Part shown: positions 38,375 to 46,391 of the stretch, piece after piece | Layout of the letters: every line of letters starts with the position of its first letter | Numbering within the stretch: position 1 is the first letter of the stretch | DNA from: a virus | Virus record (IMG/VR): IMGVR_UViG_3300024255_001563 | Coordinates: 124,001-188,000 of that record | Strand: one strand, 5' to 3' | Length of the DNA stretch: 64,000 nucleotides | Notes under the pieces: generated by a model | The model's database searches: none | Told to the model about the DNA's origin: nothing | Seen by the model: the letters and a program-made list of their open reading frames with translations, nothing else | Made by a program: the position numbers and the translations under genes

Positions 38375-39213
38375 TTTTCTAAGTACCTTAGTAATGGGCT
38401 TACTCCTACTGGAGACCCACTACGATCTTTAGCAATATGTATACTGTTAGTTTCTTTTAAATTAAAATCTTTACAGATTTTTGAATAGTTTTCTAAATGA
38501 GTGCTCCAAAGATGTCCAGGCCTTGTATTTTTTAAAAAATGTAAACCTACCATTGCAAGCACTCTATTATTCATACGAAAGTCATTCATGATGCTAATTG
38601 AATCAGTAGTGTCTTTTGACCAACGCACACCAATTCTGTTCCAACCTAGTCCTAATCCTTTGCTTAAACTAATAGCAACGCTTTTTATAGCAGGATGATT
38701 AAAATTAAAATTAATATTTCTTGAACAAGTAATCCACGCTCCGTCTATGTGTACAGGTATACTCATATTATAGCATAAGTCTAATAATTTGTCAACGTCT
38801 TGTATAATGTCTCCTGTGCTAGGAAACGGCAATGCAAGTATAAGAGGAATGTTATCTTTTAATGTGTCTATAGTAACAGGCGTATTTCCTAATCGTTGAT
38901 GGTATTTATAATCGCCTTTTAGTGTTTGTACATCTCCGACCATATATTGATTGTCTATAAATTGTGTACAACCAATACAGATATCTTTTCGACTGAATGT
39001 TTCAAATCCTGTCAAATTGTTTTGTGGCATTAGTTGAATCCAAGCCTCGCACTCTTTAATAAAATCTTTGTACACTTGATCACTAGTGTCTTTACTAAAG
39101 TCATTTTGCATAACTTCTTGTATTAGACGTTCTATAGTTTTATCGGTTAATGGCTGCGGCCTATCAGTGTCTAGCCAGTCTTCTGTGTATGTTGTTGCTG
39201 TAAGTATATTCAC
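38371..39213 (-). CDS. PLP-fold (aminotransferase-like) protein
   Basis: About 280 residues from a GTG at 39213; the frame is open to a TTG at 39348, but that extension reads through the divergent gene. PVHIDGAWITC supplies the Asp that pairs with the pyridine nitrogen of PLP, and SLSKGLGLGWNRIGVRWSK contains the Schiff-base Lys in the S-x-S-K-x5-G-x-R-x-G-V pattern of fold type I aminotransferases. It is short for the family (usually 350-400), lacking part of the N-terminal lobe. ATGA overlap with the PP-loop gene. Possibly transaminates or decarboxylates an island intermediate. Confidence 0.5.
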   Translation of the reverse strand: MNILTATTYTEDWLDTDRPQPLTDKTIERLIQEVMQNDFSKDTSDQVYKDFIKECEAWIQLMPQNNLTGFETFSRKDICIGCTQFIDNQYMVGDVQTLKGDYKYHQRLGNTPVTIDTLKDNIPLILALPFPSTGDIIQDVDKLLDLCYNMSIPVHIDGAWITCSRNINFNFNHPAIKSVAISLSKGLGLGWNRIGVRWSKDTTDSISIMNDFRMNNRVLAMVGLHFLKNTRPGHLWSTHLENYSKICKDFNLKETNSIHIAKDRSGSPVGVSPLLRYLEK

Positions 39214-39217
39214 ATCG

Positions 39218-39225
39218 TATTTACC
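39218..39225 (-). promoter_or_regulatory. late promoter-like box abutting a start codon
   Basis: GGTAAATA on the minus strand, four bases before the proposed GTG start at 39213. It matches the TAAATA core of the late boxes but not the first two positions. The predicted transcript would be leaderless. Confidence 0.35.
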
Positions 39226-39240
39226 TGAGTTAACTGCGCA

Positions 39241-39248
39241 GATAAATA
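39241..39248 (+). promoter_or_regulatory. late promoter box abutting a start codon
   Basis: GATAAATA followed by five bases and the ATG at 39254. By T4 late-promoter spacing, transcription would start at the A of that ATG. The sequence from the TAAATA core to the ATG is almost identical to that at 49584-49597. Confidence 0.5.
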
Positions 39249-39253
39249 TTTCT

Positions 39254-39928
39254 ATGTTAACAATGACACAATATAATGTTCCTCCTCTCTTCCTTAAAGA
39301 CGGGTTAGATTCGATACCTTCTGAATCTTTTAGGACTGCAATTAACAAACCTACAGGAAATTTTTTCTATGACCCATGGGTTATAGCTGATGAATTTAAA
39401 GATACAGTTTGGGAAAGAATTTATAATACTTTGCTGGTAGAAGATAAGGGAGAAGCTAGATTAATTAAATTAGAACCTGGCGAGTGTTATCAATCACATG
39501 CAGATATTGATGACAGGTATCATCTTAATCTAAGTGGCAATAACTGTTTTCTTATTAATTTAGAAACTGAAAAACTAACGCCTTTAAATTTTGATGGTAT
39601 TTGGTGGGAAATGGATGCAGGAAGTATACACACTGCGGCAAATTTTGGCAATCGGACTAGATATCAGTTAGTAATAAGAAAACTACTTGACAAAGTAATA
39701 CTTGACAAGCCTGTTGAAGTAAGTATTACTATTCCTAAAACAGTAGATCAAGAAGACTGTAGATATATTTTTGACCAAAGAGTAAGTCCTTGGCTTAACA
39801 AAGCAAATAAACTAGGACTTATACAAGACTTCAAATATGCACCAAGAAACGTTAATTTCAAAACTACAAAAGAGAACATAGAAGATATTCAAGATATACT
39901 ACCAAGCGAGTTTACTTTAAATGTATGA
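39254..39928 (+). CDS. 2OG-Fe(II) oxygenase-like protein
   Basis: 224 residues from the ATG at 39254 (a second in-frame ATG lies at 39263); an upstream extension to 39086 would overlap the divergent gene and is rejected. The metal and co-substrate residues of the double-stranded beta-helix fold are in place: H82-x-D84 (CYQSHADIDDRYH), H126 (GSIHTAANFG) and R136 (RTRYQLV). The spacing resembles aspartyl/asparaginyl beta-hydroxylase-like enzymes. The stop overlaps the next start by eight bases. Expected to hydroxylate an unknown substrate. Confidence 0.6.
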   Translation: MLTMTQYNVPPLFLKDGLDSIPSESFRTAINKPTGNFFYDPWVIADEFKDTVWERIYNTLLVEDKGEARLIKLEPGECYQSHADIDDRYHLNLSGNNCFLINLETEKLTPLNFDGIWWEMDAGSIHTAANFGNRTRYQLVIRKLLDKVILDKPVEVSITIPKTVDQEDCRYIFDQRVSPWLNKANKLGLIQDFKYAPRNVNFKTTKENIEDIQDILPSEFTLNV

Positions 39929-41120
39929 TACTAAAGACTGGAAACACTTTTTAAAAATTGATCCTGAATCATTTGACAGGACAATGAATAATAATTTATA
40001 TACTCCATTTGTGAGTCCGGATGGAAAAATTTTATGTATGCACTGGGATAAAGCCAGTGAATATCAAAAACGAGACGGACAAGGAAGGGTACTTACAAAT
40101 GATCTAATGGATTTCTTTTTTGAAAGAGAATTAAAATACCTAAAATTATTTAAAAACTATGCCTGGTGTCCAGAAGTATTGTCTATAGATTATACCAATA
40201 AAAAAATTTTTATAGAATGGCATAACGAAACTTGCAATGACATTATATACGGTGAAGGTGATATAGACAAACAATTTCCTGATTGGCAAGAACAACTCTT
40301 TACTATAATTAATGATATTACAAAAAGTGGACATTATAAAACTAGTTTGTATCCTCATTGTTTTTTCTTTAATAGTAAAGGACAATTAAAAACATTTGAT
40401 ATGTATGCATGTACACATAAAGATGATCCTTATATTTCCTTTGAGCAAATAAAAGGTATGATGGGTAAAGAATCTATGGAAAGTGGTAGATTCAAAGAAG
40501 CGTCAGAAGGCGATTCTTTAAACTTAGGAAAATTTTTTAAACGAGCATTAGCCGAACATGTAATATGGCCCCATAATGCATTACAAAGAATATATGAGCG
40601 TGTATTTTTTGATTGGAACAATGTTATTGATGACTTAGAAAAACAAGACGGTGTAAGTATTACTGCTGATCCAAGTAAATGGAATCTAGATACACCGGGA
40701 TATACAGACATTTATAAGTTATGGCAAGAAGCAAACTTTAATCCTAGTGCAATTAAATGGATTAACTATTACCCTAAGACCCACTATTCTAAAAAAATTA
40801 TAGATGAACTATCTGAAGGGTTGCATATTAAAGTATTGCGATCTTGGATTAGTAAAATAGAGCCAGGATACTTTGCACCTTGGCACTGGGATGTTGACGA
40901 TAACGAAGAAGAGTATTTACAAGGTGGCGATATTGTTAGATATAGTTGTTTCATTGAACCGCCTGCAATGGGTCATGTGTTTATAATTAACGATGATTAT
41001 TACTTTAATATGCTACAAGGCAAAATAGTAAAATGGAATAATTATAAAGATTGGCATTGTGGAATTAATGGCGGATTAAAATCTAAATATATGTTACATA
41101 TATTAGGAAATCCTTTATAA
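39921..41120 (+). CDS. kinase-like domain fused to a 2OG-Fe(II) oxygenase domain
   Basis: 399 residues. Residues ~1-250 resemble a small protein-kinase/aminoglycoside-kinase-type fold: FFERELKYLKLFKNY, EVLSIDYTNKKIFIEWH, then SGHYKTSLYPHCFFFNSKGQ followed by LKTFDMYAC. The same region exists alone in the gene at 45154. The C-terminal ~140 residues hold an oxygenase jelly roll: WHWDVDD with H322-x-D324, MGHVFIIND, and KDWHCGINGG with H379; the usual Arg is replaced by Lys nearby. The fusion suggests that substrate handling or phosphorylation and hydroxylation are coupled. Convergent with the next gene, overlapping by six bases. Confidence 0.5.
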   Translation: MYDTKDWKHFLKIDPESFDRTMNNNLYTPFVSPDGKILCMHWDKASEYQKRDGQGRVLTNDLMDFFFERELKYLKLFKNYAWCPEVLSIDYTNKKIFIEWHNETCNDIIYGEGDIDKQFPDWQEQLFTIINDITKSGHYKTSLYPHCFFFNSKGQLKTFDMYACTHKDDPYISFEQIKGMMGKESMESGRFKEASEGDSLNLGKFFKRALAEHVIWPHNALQRIYERVFFDWNNVIDDLEKQDGVSITADPSKWNLDTPGYTDIYKLWQEANFNPSAIKWINYYPKTHYSKKIIDELSEGLHIKVLRSWISKIEPGYFAPWHWDVDDNEEEYLQGGDIVRYSCFIEPPAMGHVFIINDDYYFNMLQGKIVKWNNYKDWHCGINGGLKSKYMLHILGNPL

Positions 41121-41657
41121 GGATTTTGACAAATCTTTGTAAGTTGTTATCTGAAAAGTGTATCTAGGTTTAAAACCAATATTAACTGCACCGTGTATAC
41201 ACATCGGGTCACTCCATCTGTATAAATCACCGGCTTTATAGTTACTAATCATCTTATCTTCGTATTGATAAATGTGTCCAGGTTGCCAGTCTTGTAAAAA
41301 TAAAGTGTAACGCTGTGGATCTTCTGCATATACTAATTGTGGGTCAAAATGCATAGGTTGAAATTGTCCTGGTAGCAATTTTATAAACCACCAATAACTT
41401 TCTCTACCTTCTTCTTCGCCTAGCGGAGGAAGCTCAACATTTATACCTTTTATATCAGGACTACTATTAGCATATTGATGAAACACATCTCCTCTATCAG
41501 CATACCCGCTTCTTGTTTTTTCGCGAGCTTCGTCTAGCATAGGATGATCTTTCCACTTATCTGGCTGCCATACTGGAACAACATCACCTGTGCGATTTTC
41601 CATAGCATCCATTATTTCGTCTGTAACGAATTCTCTATAGTTATCTAAAAATATCAT
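41115..41657 (-). CDS. small 2OG-Fe(II) oxygenase, array copy 5
   Basis: 180 residues. H103-x-D105 (QPMHFDPQ), H155 (CIHGAVNIGF) and R165 (KPRYTFQI) are the iron and 2-oxoglutarate ligands. The strand between them (DWQPGHIYQYEDKMISNYKA followed by GDLYRW) is shared with the three genes upstream, making four tandem paralogues. The stretch YWWFIKLLPGQFQP is also common. Last gene of the minus-strand operon that begins at 45113; the start overlaps the previous stop as ATGA. Confidence 0.65.
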   Translation of the reverse strand: MIFLDNYREFVTDEIMDAMENRTGDVVPVWQPDKWKDHPMLDEAREKTRSGYADRGDVFHQYANSSPDIKGINVELPPLGEEEGRESYWWFIKLLPGQFQPMHFDPQLVYAEDPQRYTLFLQDWQPGHIYQYEDKMISNYKAGDLYRWSDPMCIHGAVNIGFKPRYTFQITTYKDLSKSL

Positions 41658-42163
41658 TTAATTATCCTTTGTGTAATATTTAGGGCAAGTCGAGTAGAAA
41701 ATCCTATATTACTCGATCCATGTAGCAGATCCGGATCAGTAAACATAAACATATCTCCTGCTTTATAGTCGATGGCTAATTCATTATTACAGATTAACAG
41801 ATGGCCCGGTTGATAATCCAGCATTGACATCCAATATCGTGCTACAGTTGTAGTTTCCTCTTCTTCTTGATCAACGTGTAACGGGCTATATTGACCGGGT
41901 TTTTGTTTTATGAACCACCAAAGAACAGCATTCTCGACTGGCATTTCTATATCAAATGGTAAATCGTTTTTTTCAAAAAAACAACTCCATTCCGTTGTAA
42001 GATCATAGCCTGCGTTTTTAAACTTGTTAAAAATATGGTTTTCAAAATCGTTCTCAGATTCTTTGTTACACGGACGAGGAACACCGTCGTTTTCTAACAT
42101 ATACCTTACCCATTCGGGATTAATCCAGTGAGAATAGTTTCCTATATATTTGAGTGATTTCAT
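41654..42163 (-). CDS. small 2OG-Fe(II) oxygenase, array copy 4
   Basis: 169 residues. H96-x-D98 (SPLHVDQE), H148 (DLLHGSSNIGF) and R158 (STRLALNI) complete the facial triad and the 2-oxoglutarate clamp. Opens with YIGNYSHWINPEWVRYML, which is shared with copy 3 (YIGNYADWISDEWVDYIL), and has the DYQPGHLLICNNELAIDYKA strand pair of the array. ATGA overlaps on both sides. No signal peptide; expected to be cytoplasmic. Confidence 0.65.
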   Translation of the reverse strand: MKSLKYIGNYSHWINPEWVRYMLENDGVPRPCNKESENDFENHIFNKFKNAGYDLTTEWSCFFEKNDLPFDIEMPVENAVLWWFIKQKPGQYSPLHVDQEEEETTTVARYWMSMLDYQPGHLLICNNELAIDYKAGDMFMFTDPDLLHGSSNIGFSTRLALNITQRIIK

Positions 42164-42687
42164 TTAGCACTCCATGTAGTAAAATTAAACACTAGTCTAG
42201 TATAATGTCCCATATTACCTCCAGCATGCCAAGCATCGCTTTTATGAAACTTAAACAAATCGCCTTTCTTATAATTGCTTACTTGTTCATTTTCATACCA
42301 GAATATATGCCCTTCTTTAAAGTCTTGCATAGGCATCCAATAACGATTAACATTTAATCCATCTTCTATTGGCAAGTCTTGATGCACCGGTTGTACTTTT
42401 CCAACATTATACTTAACAAACCACCATTCATTATCTGTATAGGTTTCTTCTATTTCTGGTAGTATAAGTTTAAACGGAAATTGTTCTTGTTTATATGAGT
42501 GACAAACTGTATCATTAAAGTCCCATTCTTCTCTACCGTGAAAATCATCATTACCTACAAAACAAGTTTGTTCTACTATATCTTTAGGTATTGCTTTAGG
42601 CAATCTTTCGCCGTCATTGTTTAAAATGTAATCAACCCATTCGTCTGAGATCCAGTCTGCATAATTTCCAATATAAATTAAACTCAT
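42160..42687 (-). CDS. small 2OG-Fe(II) oxygenase, array copy 3
   Basis: 175 residues. H102-x-D104 (QPVHQDLP), H154 (DAWHAGGNMGH) and R164 (YTRLVFNFT) are in place. It is closest to copy 2 upstream: both have VQPVHQD and HAGGNMG/HGGGNMG, and both carry an N-terminal DWI-DEW helix. The segment between the N-terminal helix and the core differs (VEQTCFVGNDDFHGREEW), which may reflect different substrates. Coupled by ATGA on both sides. Confidence 0.65.
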   Translation of the reverse strand: MSLIYIGNYADWISDEWVDYILNNDGERLPKAIPKDIVEQTCFVGNDDFHGREEWDFNDTVCHSYKQEQFPFKLILPEIEETYTDNEWWFVKYNVGKVQPVHQDLPIEDGLNVNRYWMPMQDFKEGHIFWYENEQVSNYKKGDLFKFHKSDAWHAGGNMGHYTRLVFNFTTWSAK

Positions 42688-43262
42688 TTAGGATACACCG
42701 TTAAGTTAAAGGTTAATCTAGTAGAATGTCCCATATTGCCTCCGCCGTGCCAGATATCTTCGCCGTCGTGTTTGAACATATCTCCTTTTTTGTAGTCTTT
42801 AAGTATTTTATTGTCATAAAGGAACAAATGTCCTCTTTTATAATCTTGTAAAGGTATCAAGTATCTTTCAACATTGTTTTTGTTTGACATTGCTACGCCG
42901 TCAACATACTCTTTTCCGTAATCTGCATAATCTTGATGTACTGGTTGTACCATACCTGGGCGTAGTTTCATAAAAAACCATTCGTGTTCATGAGGTATGT
43001 CAAATGGCATTTCAACTTTAAAAGGAAGTTCGTGTTGTTTATATGTAATACAACAGACCCAATCAGTTCCCCATTCTTCTTTTCCGTCTGCAATTCTAAC
43101 TCCGCTATTAGGATCCTCGCCTCTTATAGCGGCGTCAACCATACCAGGCTCTTCCTCGGCTGTAGCATCTCTTGGAAAACAAGAACCGTCTACAGAAAGA
43201 AAGTGTTCTATCCATTCGTCTTTGATCCAGTCTGCATAATTGTTTACAACCTTTAATGCCAT
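42684..43262 (-). CDS. small 2OG-Fe(II) oxygenase, array copy 2
   Basis: 192 residues. H109-x-D111 (QPVHQDYADYG), H172 (DIWHGGGNMGH) and R182 (STRLTFNLT). Compared with copy 3 it has an insertion of about ten residues after the HxD motif (KEYVDGVAMSNKNN). YKRGHLFLYDNKILKDYKKG is the shared strand pair. It starts at the last base of the preceding stop (TAATG), showing tight coupling within the oxygenase array. Confidence 0.65.
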   Translation of the reverse strand: MALKVVNNYADWIKDEWIEHFLSVDGSCFPRDATAEEEPGMVDAAIRGEDPNSGVRIADGKEEWGTDWVCCITYKQHELPFKVEMPFDIPHEHEWFFMKLRPGMVQPVHQDYADYGKEYVDGVAMSNKNNVERYLIPLQDYKRGHLFLYDNKILKDYKKGDMFKHDGEDIWHGGGNMGHSTRLTFNLTVYPK

Positions 43263-44068
43263 TAATAACTCTCCAAATGATTAATACCTAATTGTGTGCG
43301 AAATTCTTCTGTAAATTTGCCGTCAATGCGTAGTGCATAACTAGGTTCCATTGTCATTTCGCCACCGTGCCAGTCTTGATCATTCCACCAAGCGGCTCTT
43401 GTATTTAGATATGTTTTATTCTTCTTTTCCGGATCCCATACATAAAACGCTTTTTTAGTGTTAGGTCTAATATGTATAAATTCATTACGATGCGGATATC
43501 TTACATCGACACCGTTTTTAGCATCTAAGTCTCTATGTTCAAAAGGTATTCCTCCTGCTTCAATGCAGAAAAATATGACTCTACCAATATGCTTAAATAT
43601 ACCATTATCGACCATTTGGTTAACCCACTTAACTGCACCTGGAAAATACGCTGCTTCTGGTGTAGGTTTTCTTTCAGCAGTTCTGTCGTTCCAGTCACCT
43701 TCTTCCCAAAGAAAGTAATAAGTGTAAGGATCATATGCACCAACTGCCATTTTTAAATAACGTGTAAATAAATTTCTTGTATGATGATCTTTAATGTTAT
43801 CATACATTTTCATACCTTCTATTTTAATAGGATCGTTGTCGTCTAATGCCATAAACTTGTCAATAGCATACGGAATAGGTAACCAGTTTAATTTATAGCT
43901 ACAGTCGTCCCAAGTAAAACCGGGTCGCATCCATGTACCTTCTTTTGCTAAATCTTTTGCTTCTGCAAATCCTCTTAGTATTTCAGGTTGCAACTTATCA
44001 AACGTAGTCATATCTAAAAATGGTTCTAAGTCAAGATATGGCTTTTTGTCTATACCTTTAAATGACAT
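43262..44068 (-). CDS. 2OG-Fe(II) oxygenase-like protein, 268 aa, array copy 1
   Basis: 268 residues. A larger relative of the array: FEHRDLDAKNG gives H178-x-D180, DQDWHGGEMT gives H234 and SYALRIDG gives R247. The N-terminal ~160 residues are a separate helical region (MYDNIKDHHTRNLFTRYLKM) not present in the small copies. AGGIPFEHRD and EFIHIRPNTK recall aspartyl/asparaginyl hydroxylase-type enzymes. AGGAGA at the end of the upstream radical SAM gene serves as ribosome binding site, two bases separate the genes, and it is co-transcribed with that enzyme. Confidence 0.6.
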   Translation of the reverse strand: MSFKGIDKKPYLDLEPFLDMTTFDKLQPEILRGFAEAKDLAKEGTWMRPGFTWDDCSYKLNWLPIPYAIDKFMALDDNDPIKIEGMKMYDNIKDHHTRNLFTRYLKMAVGAYDPYTYYFLWEEGDWNDRTAERKPTPEAAYFPGAVKWVNQMVDNGIFKHIGRVIFFCIEAGGIPFEHRDLDAKNGVDVRYPHRNEFIHIRPNTKKAFYVWDPEKKNKTYLNTRAAWWNDQDWHGGEMTMEPSYALRIDGKFTEEFRTQLGINHLESY

Positions 44069-44069
44069 T

Positions 44070-45113
44070 TTATCTCCTATATTTTTCTGGCACTGTGTCG
44101 TGCAAAGGCAATCCGTTATTTACTGATGCATCTCTTAGTATTGCCTGATGAACAAGTGGGCTAATTGGTTTTCCTGGTAAAAAATCTGCCCAAGTCTCTG
44201 TTTCCATTTCTTCTAAGTCTATAGTTTTTACATCAGGCCATTGTATTAGTTTTATAAAAACTCCGTTAATTAAAACAGGATAATGTGCCCTGATGCCTAA
44301 TTGCGAGTTTGTTTCGTATGTCCAATTATTCTTAACACATAGTTCTTTTACATAACCTACTAGTTGACTTAGATAAATTTTTTCTTCTTTAGGATTTCTT
44401 CCAATGTCTGCACTTACACGTATTCTAAAATGATTGCATATGTCTTTATTAAAATCTAATATTTCTTTAATGCAATCTTCTGTTTGGAATAAACCTTCTA
44501 GAGTAAAACTTACATCTTTTATGTCTAGACCTAAGTCTTTACAGTTACGCATGCCTTCTTCTTGTTTATGTCTTACAGTGTGACCTTGGTAGTCAGGATG
44601 GTTTAACCCTACAGTCCAGCTTACATTATCAAATTCTGTAAACTGCTGTGCATATTCTTTTCTTGAAAGATTCACACCGTTTGTTAATATAAAAATATGT
44701 CGCGGCTTCATATCAATAGAATTAATTGCTTTTATTATATCATATAAATCTTTTCTTACTGTAGGCTCAGCGCCGGCAAAACAAATATTATATCCATCAT
44801 CGTCCCAAGACTTTACTTTATCTACATAATATTGCACAGACTCGTCGATGCTTTTATTATCTGGTATTTGATAACAATGCGGGCATGCTAGATTGCACCT
44901 ATTTGTAAGTTCTATAAAGTAAGTATCTAGTACACGTCTAGGATATTGATAATTTTTGTAAAATTCAGCATTAGGTTCTATCAGGTGCTCGATTTTATCG
45001 TGATCCGGACAATGCTTCTCTAGCCAAACTTGTCCGTCACGTTCTAATTTTATTGCCGGTATGTGTCTATAACAATGTTCGCATAGACTGATAGTGTCAG
45101 ATATCTTGTTCAT
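44070..45113 (-). CDS. radical SAM protein, COG1964-like, with N-terminal Cys knuckle
   Basis: 347 residues from the ATG at 45113 (a TTG lies one codon before). The N-terminus LCEHCYRHIPAIKLERDGQV then HCPDH (C11, C14, C35) is the zinc/rubredoxin-like lead of the COG1964 group, which contains enzymes acting on lipids and other large substrates. Core C73-x3-C77-x2-C80 (CNLACPHC) and FAGAEPTVRK, where GGEP is GAEP. It has no close paralogue in the window and heads the operon of five oxygenases, which suggests sequential action on one substrate. Confidence 0.75.
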   Translation of the reverse strand: MNKISDTISLCEHCYRHIPAIKLERDGQVWLEKHCPDHDKIEHLIEPNAEFYKNYQYPRRVLDTYFIELTNRCNLACPHCYQIPDNKSIDESVQYYVDKVKSWDDDGYNICFAGAEPTVRKDLYDIIKAINSIDMKPRHIFILTNGVNLSRKEYAQQFTEFDNVSWTVGLNHPDYQGHTVRHKQEEGMRNCKDLGLDIKDVSFTLEGLFQTEDCIKEILDFNKDICNHFRIRVSADIGRNPKEEKIYLSQLVGYVKELCVKNNWTYETNSQLGIRAHYPVLINGVFIKLIQWPDVKTIDLEEMETETWADFLPGKPISPLVHQAILRDASVNNGLPLHDTVPEKYRR

Positions 45114-45119
45114 CAATAA

Positions 45120-45127
45120 TATTTATG
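45120..45127 (-). promoter_or_regulatory. late promoter box abutting a start codon
   Basis: CATAAATA on the minus strand, six bases before the ATG at 45113. No ribosome binding site lies between, so the predicted transcript for the radical SAM/oxygenase operon is leaderless or nearly so. Confidence 0.45.
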
Positions 45128-45153
45128 ATAAATTATATTAACGGCGGACACTT

Positions 45154-45840
45154 ATGAAGTATTACTATTATTACAACGATGTTCCGGGAGAAGGCTTGTC
45201 TAGAAATAATCTAATCTATACAAGTTTAATGTCGGAAGATAACACTACATTTGTACAATGGTATCATAATGATACCACGTATCATGCTGGACAAAATCAA
45301 GTAATTGATCCTGCACTGATGCAAGAAAAATTTGAAAGAGAAATTAAGTATCTAACATTAATGTACAAAAAGTTTCCTCAACATGTTCCGGAAATAAAAG
45401 ATATTGACTACAACGAAAAGAAAATTTATTTACTTGTAGACGGAAAAGATTTTTGGAACAGAGCAAACTGTACAACAAAAAATTACGATAGCGTTTTACC
45501 TGACTGGCAAGAACAAATTAAAGAAATAGTATCGGCGCACAGAAGTTTAGGACTATGGAAATACAGTATGCATCCTAGTAGTTTCTTTGTAGTAGGCGAA
45601 AAATTAAAAAGTATTAATTACTTCTTTACATACGAAGCAAAAGAAAGTAATATAAGCATACGCGATGTAGAAAGTCATATTTACAGTACTCGTCAAGAAG
45701 AACTTAAAAAATATCTAACTCCATTAGGTATAGATTGGAATACCCCGCAGTCTTGGGAAATATTAAACACATTGTGTTGGGAAAGTTTTAGAACTAATTA
45801 TCCTAACAATTTTATTGAGGATGTTAAATGTATAAATTAG
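45154..45840 (+). CDS. stand-alone kinase-like protein
   Basis: 228 residues. Matches the first half of the fusion protein encoded at 39921: FEREIKYLTLMYKKF, PEIKDIDYNEKKIYLLVDG, PDWQEQIKEIVSAH, GLWKYSMHPSSFFVVGEKLK. The layout of a Glu-rich helix, a hinge and a catalytic-loop-like segment suggests a minimal protein-kinase-type or APH-type fold, but the catalytic Asp and DFG are not clearly present, so a pseudokinase or substrate-binding role is possible. GGCGGA precedes the ATG. The stop overlaps the next start. Confidence 0.45.
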   Translation: MKYYYYYNDVPGEGLSRNNLIYTSLMSEDNTTFVQWYHNDTTYHAGQNQVIDPALMQEKFEREIKYLTLMYKKFPQHVPEIKDIDYNEKKIYLLVDGKDFWNRANCTTKNYDSVLPDWQEQIKEIVSAHRSLGLWKYSMHPSSFFVVGEKLKSINYFFTYEAKESNISIRDVESHIYSTRQEELKKYLTPLGIDWNTPQSWEILNTLCWESFRTNYPNNFIEDVKCIN

Positions 45841-46391
45841 TACCGTTCGATAAAACGCTTGACTTACAAGAGTTTTATAAAGAAGCACAAAAACGAGGCC
45901 ATTTAAACAACGCCAGTCAGCAAGCAATGGTTGATTGTTTTCGCAACGAAGAAAAATCTCAAGTATGGATATTATATAAAGACAATCGTGCAATCGGTAG
46001 TGTAGCAGCACACACTTTTCCAGAAATGGGACCTAATGCTTATAGAATACTAACACGCACTTGTGTGCTTGATGGTGTAATTCCAAACAACGGCAAAGGG
46101 CTAGGTACAGGACGTTGGTATATTCAACAGCACCAAAATACTACTTGTCAGTTTTATGTTCCAAAAATGATTGAGTGGTGCGGCATTGATAGTAAAATGT
46201 ATGCTACAAGTAATCAATTAGACGGCGGCAGTCAAAGGAAAGTACATAATATCTACTTTCCACTACTTGAAAAACAGGGTGAGTGGGAAAAGTATTCTAC
46301 TATAGAATACAGAGGGTGTACACAGCAAGTTTGGAAATTTAATCCAACTGTGTTTTTAGAAAATTTAAAAAGGTACCCTAAATGGCATTAA
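45828..46391 (+). CDS. GNAT-like acetyltransferase candidate
   Basis: 187 residues. The fold-like order VWILYKDNRAIGSVAAHTFP, then ILTRTCVLDGVIPNNGKGLG, then a helix, is that of GNAT enzymes (beta2-beta3-beta4 and an R/N-G-K-G-L-G acetyl-CoA loop). The later part (YATSNQLDGGSQRKVHNIYF) does not help. It overlaps both neighbours by 10-13 bases. Weak homology by eye; an acyltransferase role would fit the tailoring context. Confidence 0.4.
   Translation: MYKLVPFDKTLDLQEFYKEAQKRGHLNNASQQAMVDCFRNEEKSQVWILYKDNRAIGSVAAHTFPEMGPNAYRILTRTCVLDGVIPNNGKGLGTGRWYIQQHQNTTCQFYVPKMIEWCGIDSKMYATSNQLDGGSQRKVHNIYFPLLEKQGEWEKYSTIEYRGCTQQVWKFNPTVFLENLKRYPKWH

Noticed and set aside
39086-39253. Upstream extension of the oxygenase gene at 39254
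   Set aside because: It would read over the divergent PLP-fold gene and past the late promoter box; the HxD core starts well downstream.
39214-39348. Upstream extension of the PLP-fold gene to a TTG at 39348
   Set aside because: It runs antisense into the coding part of the divergent oxygenase gene, and its sequence does not look like an N-terminal aminotransferase lobe.
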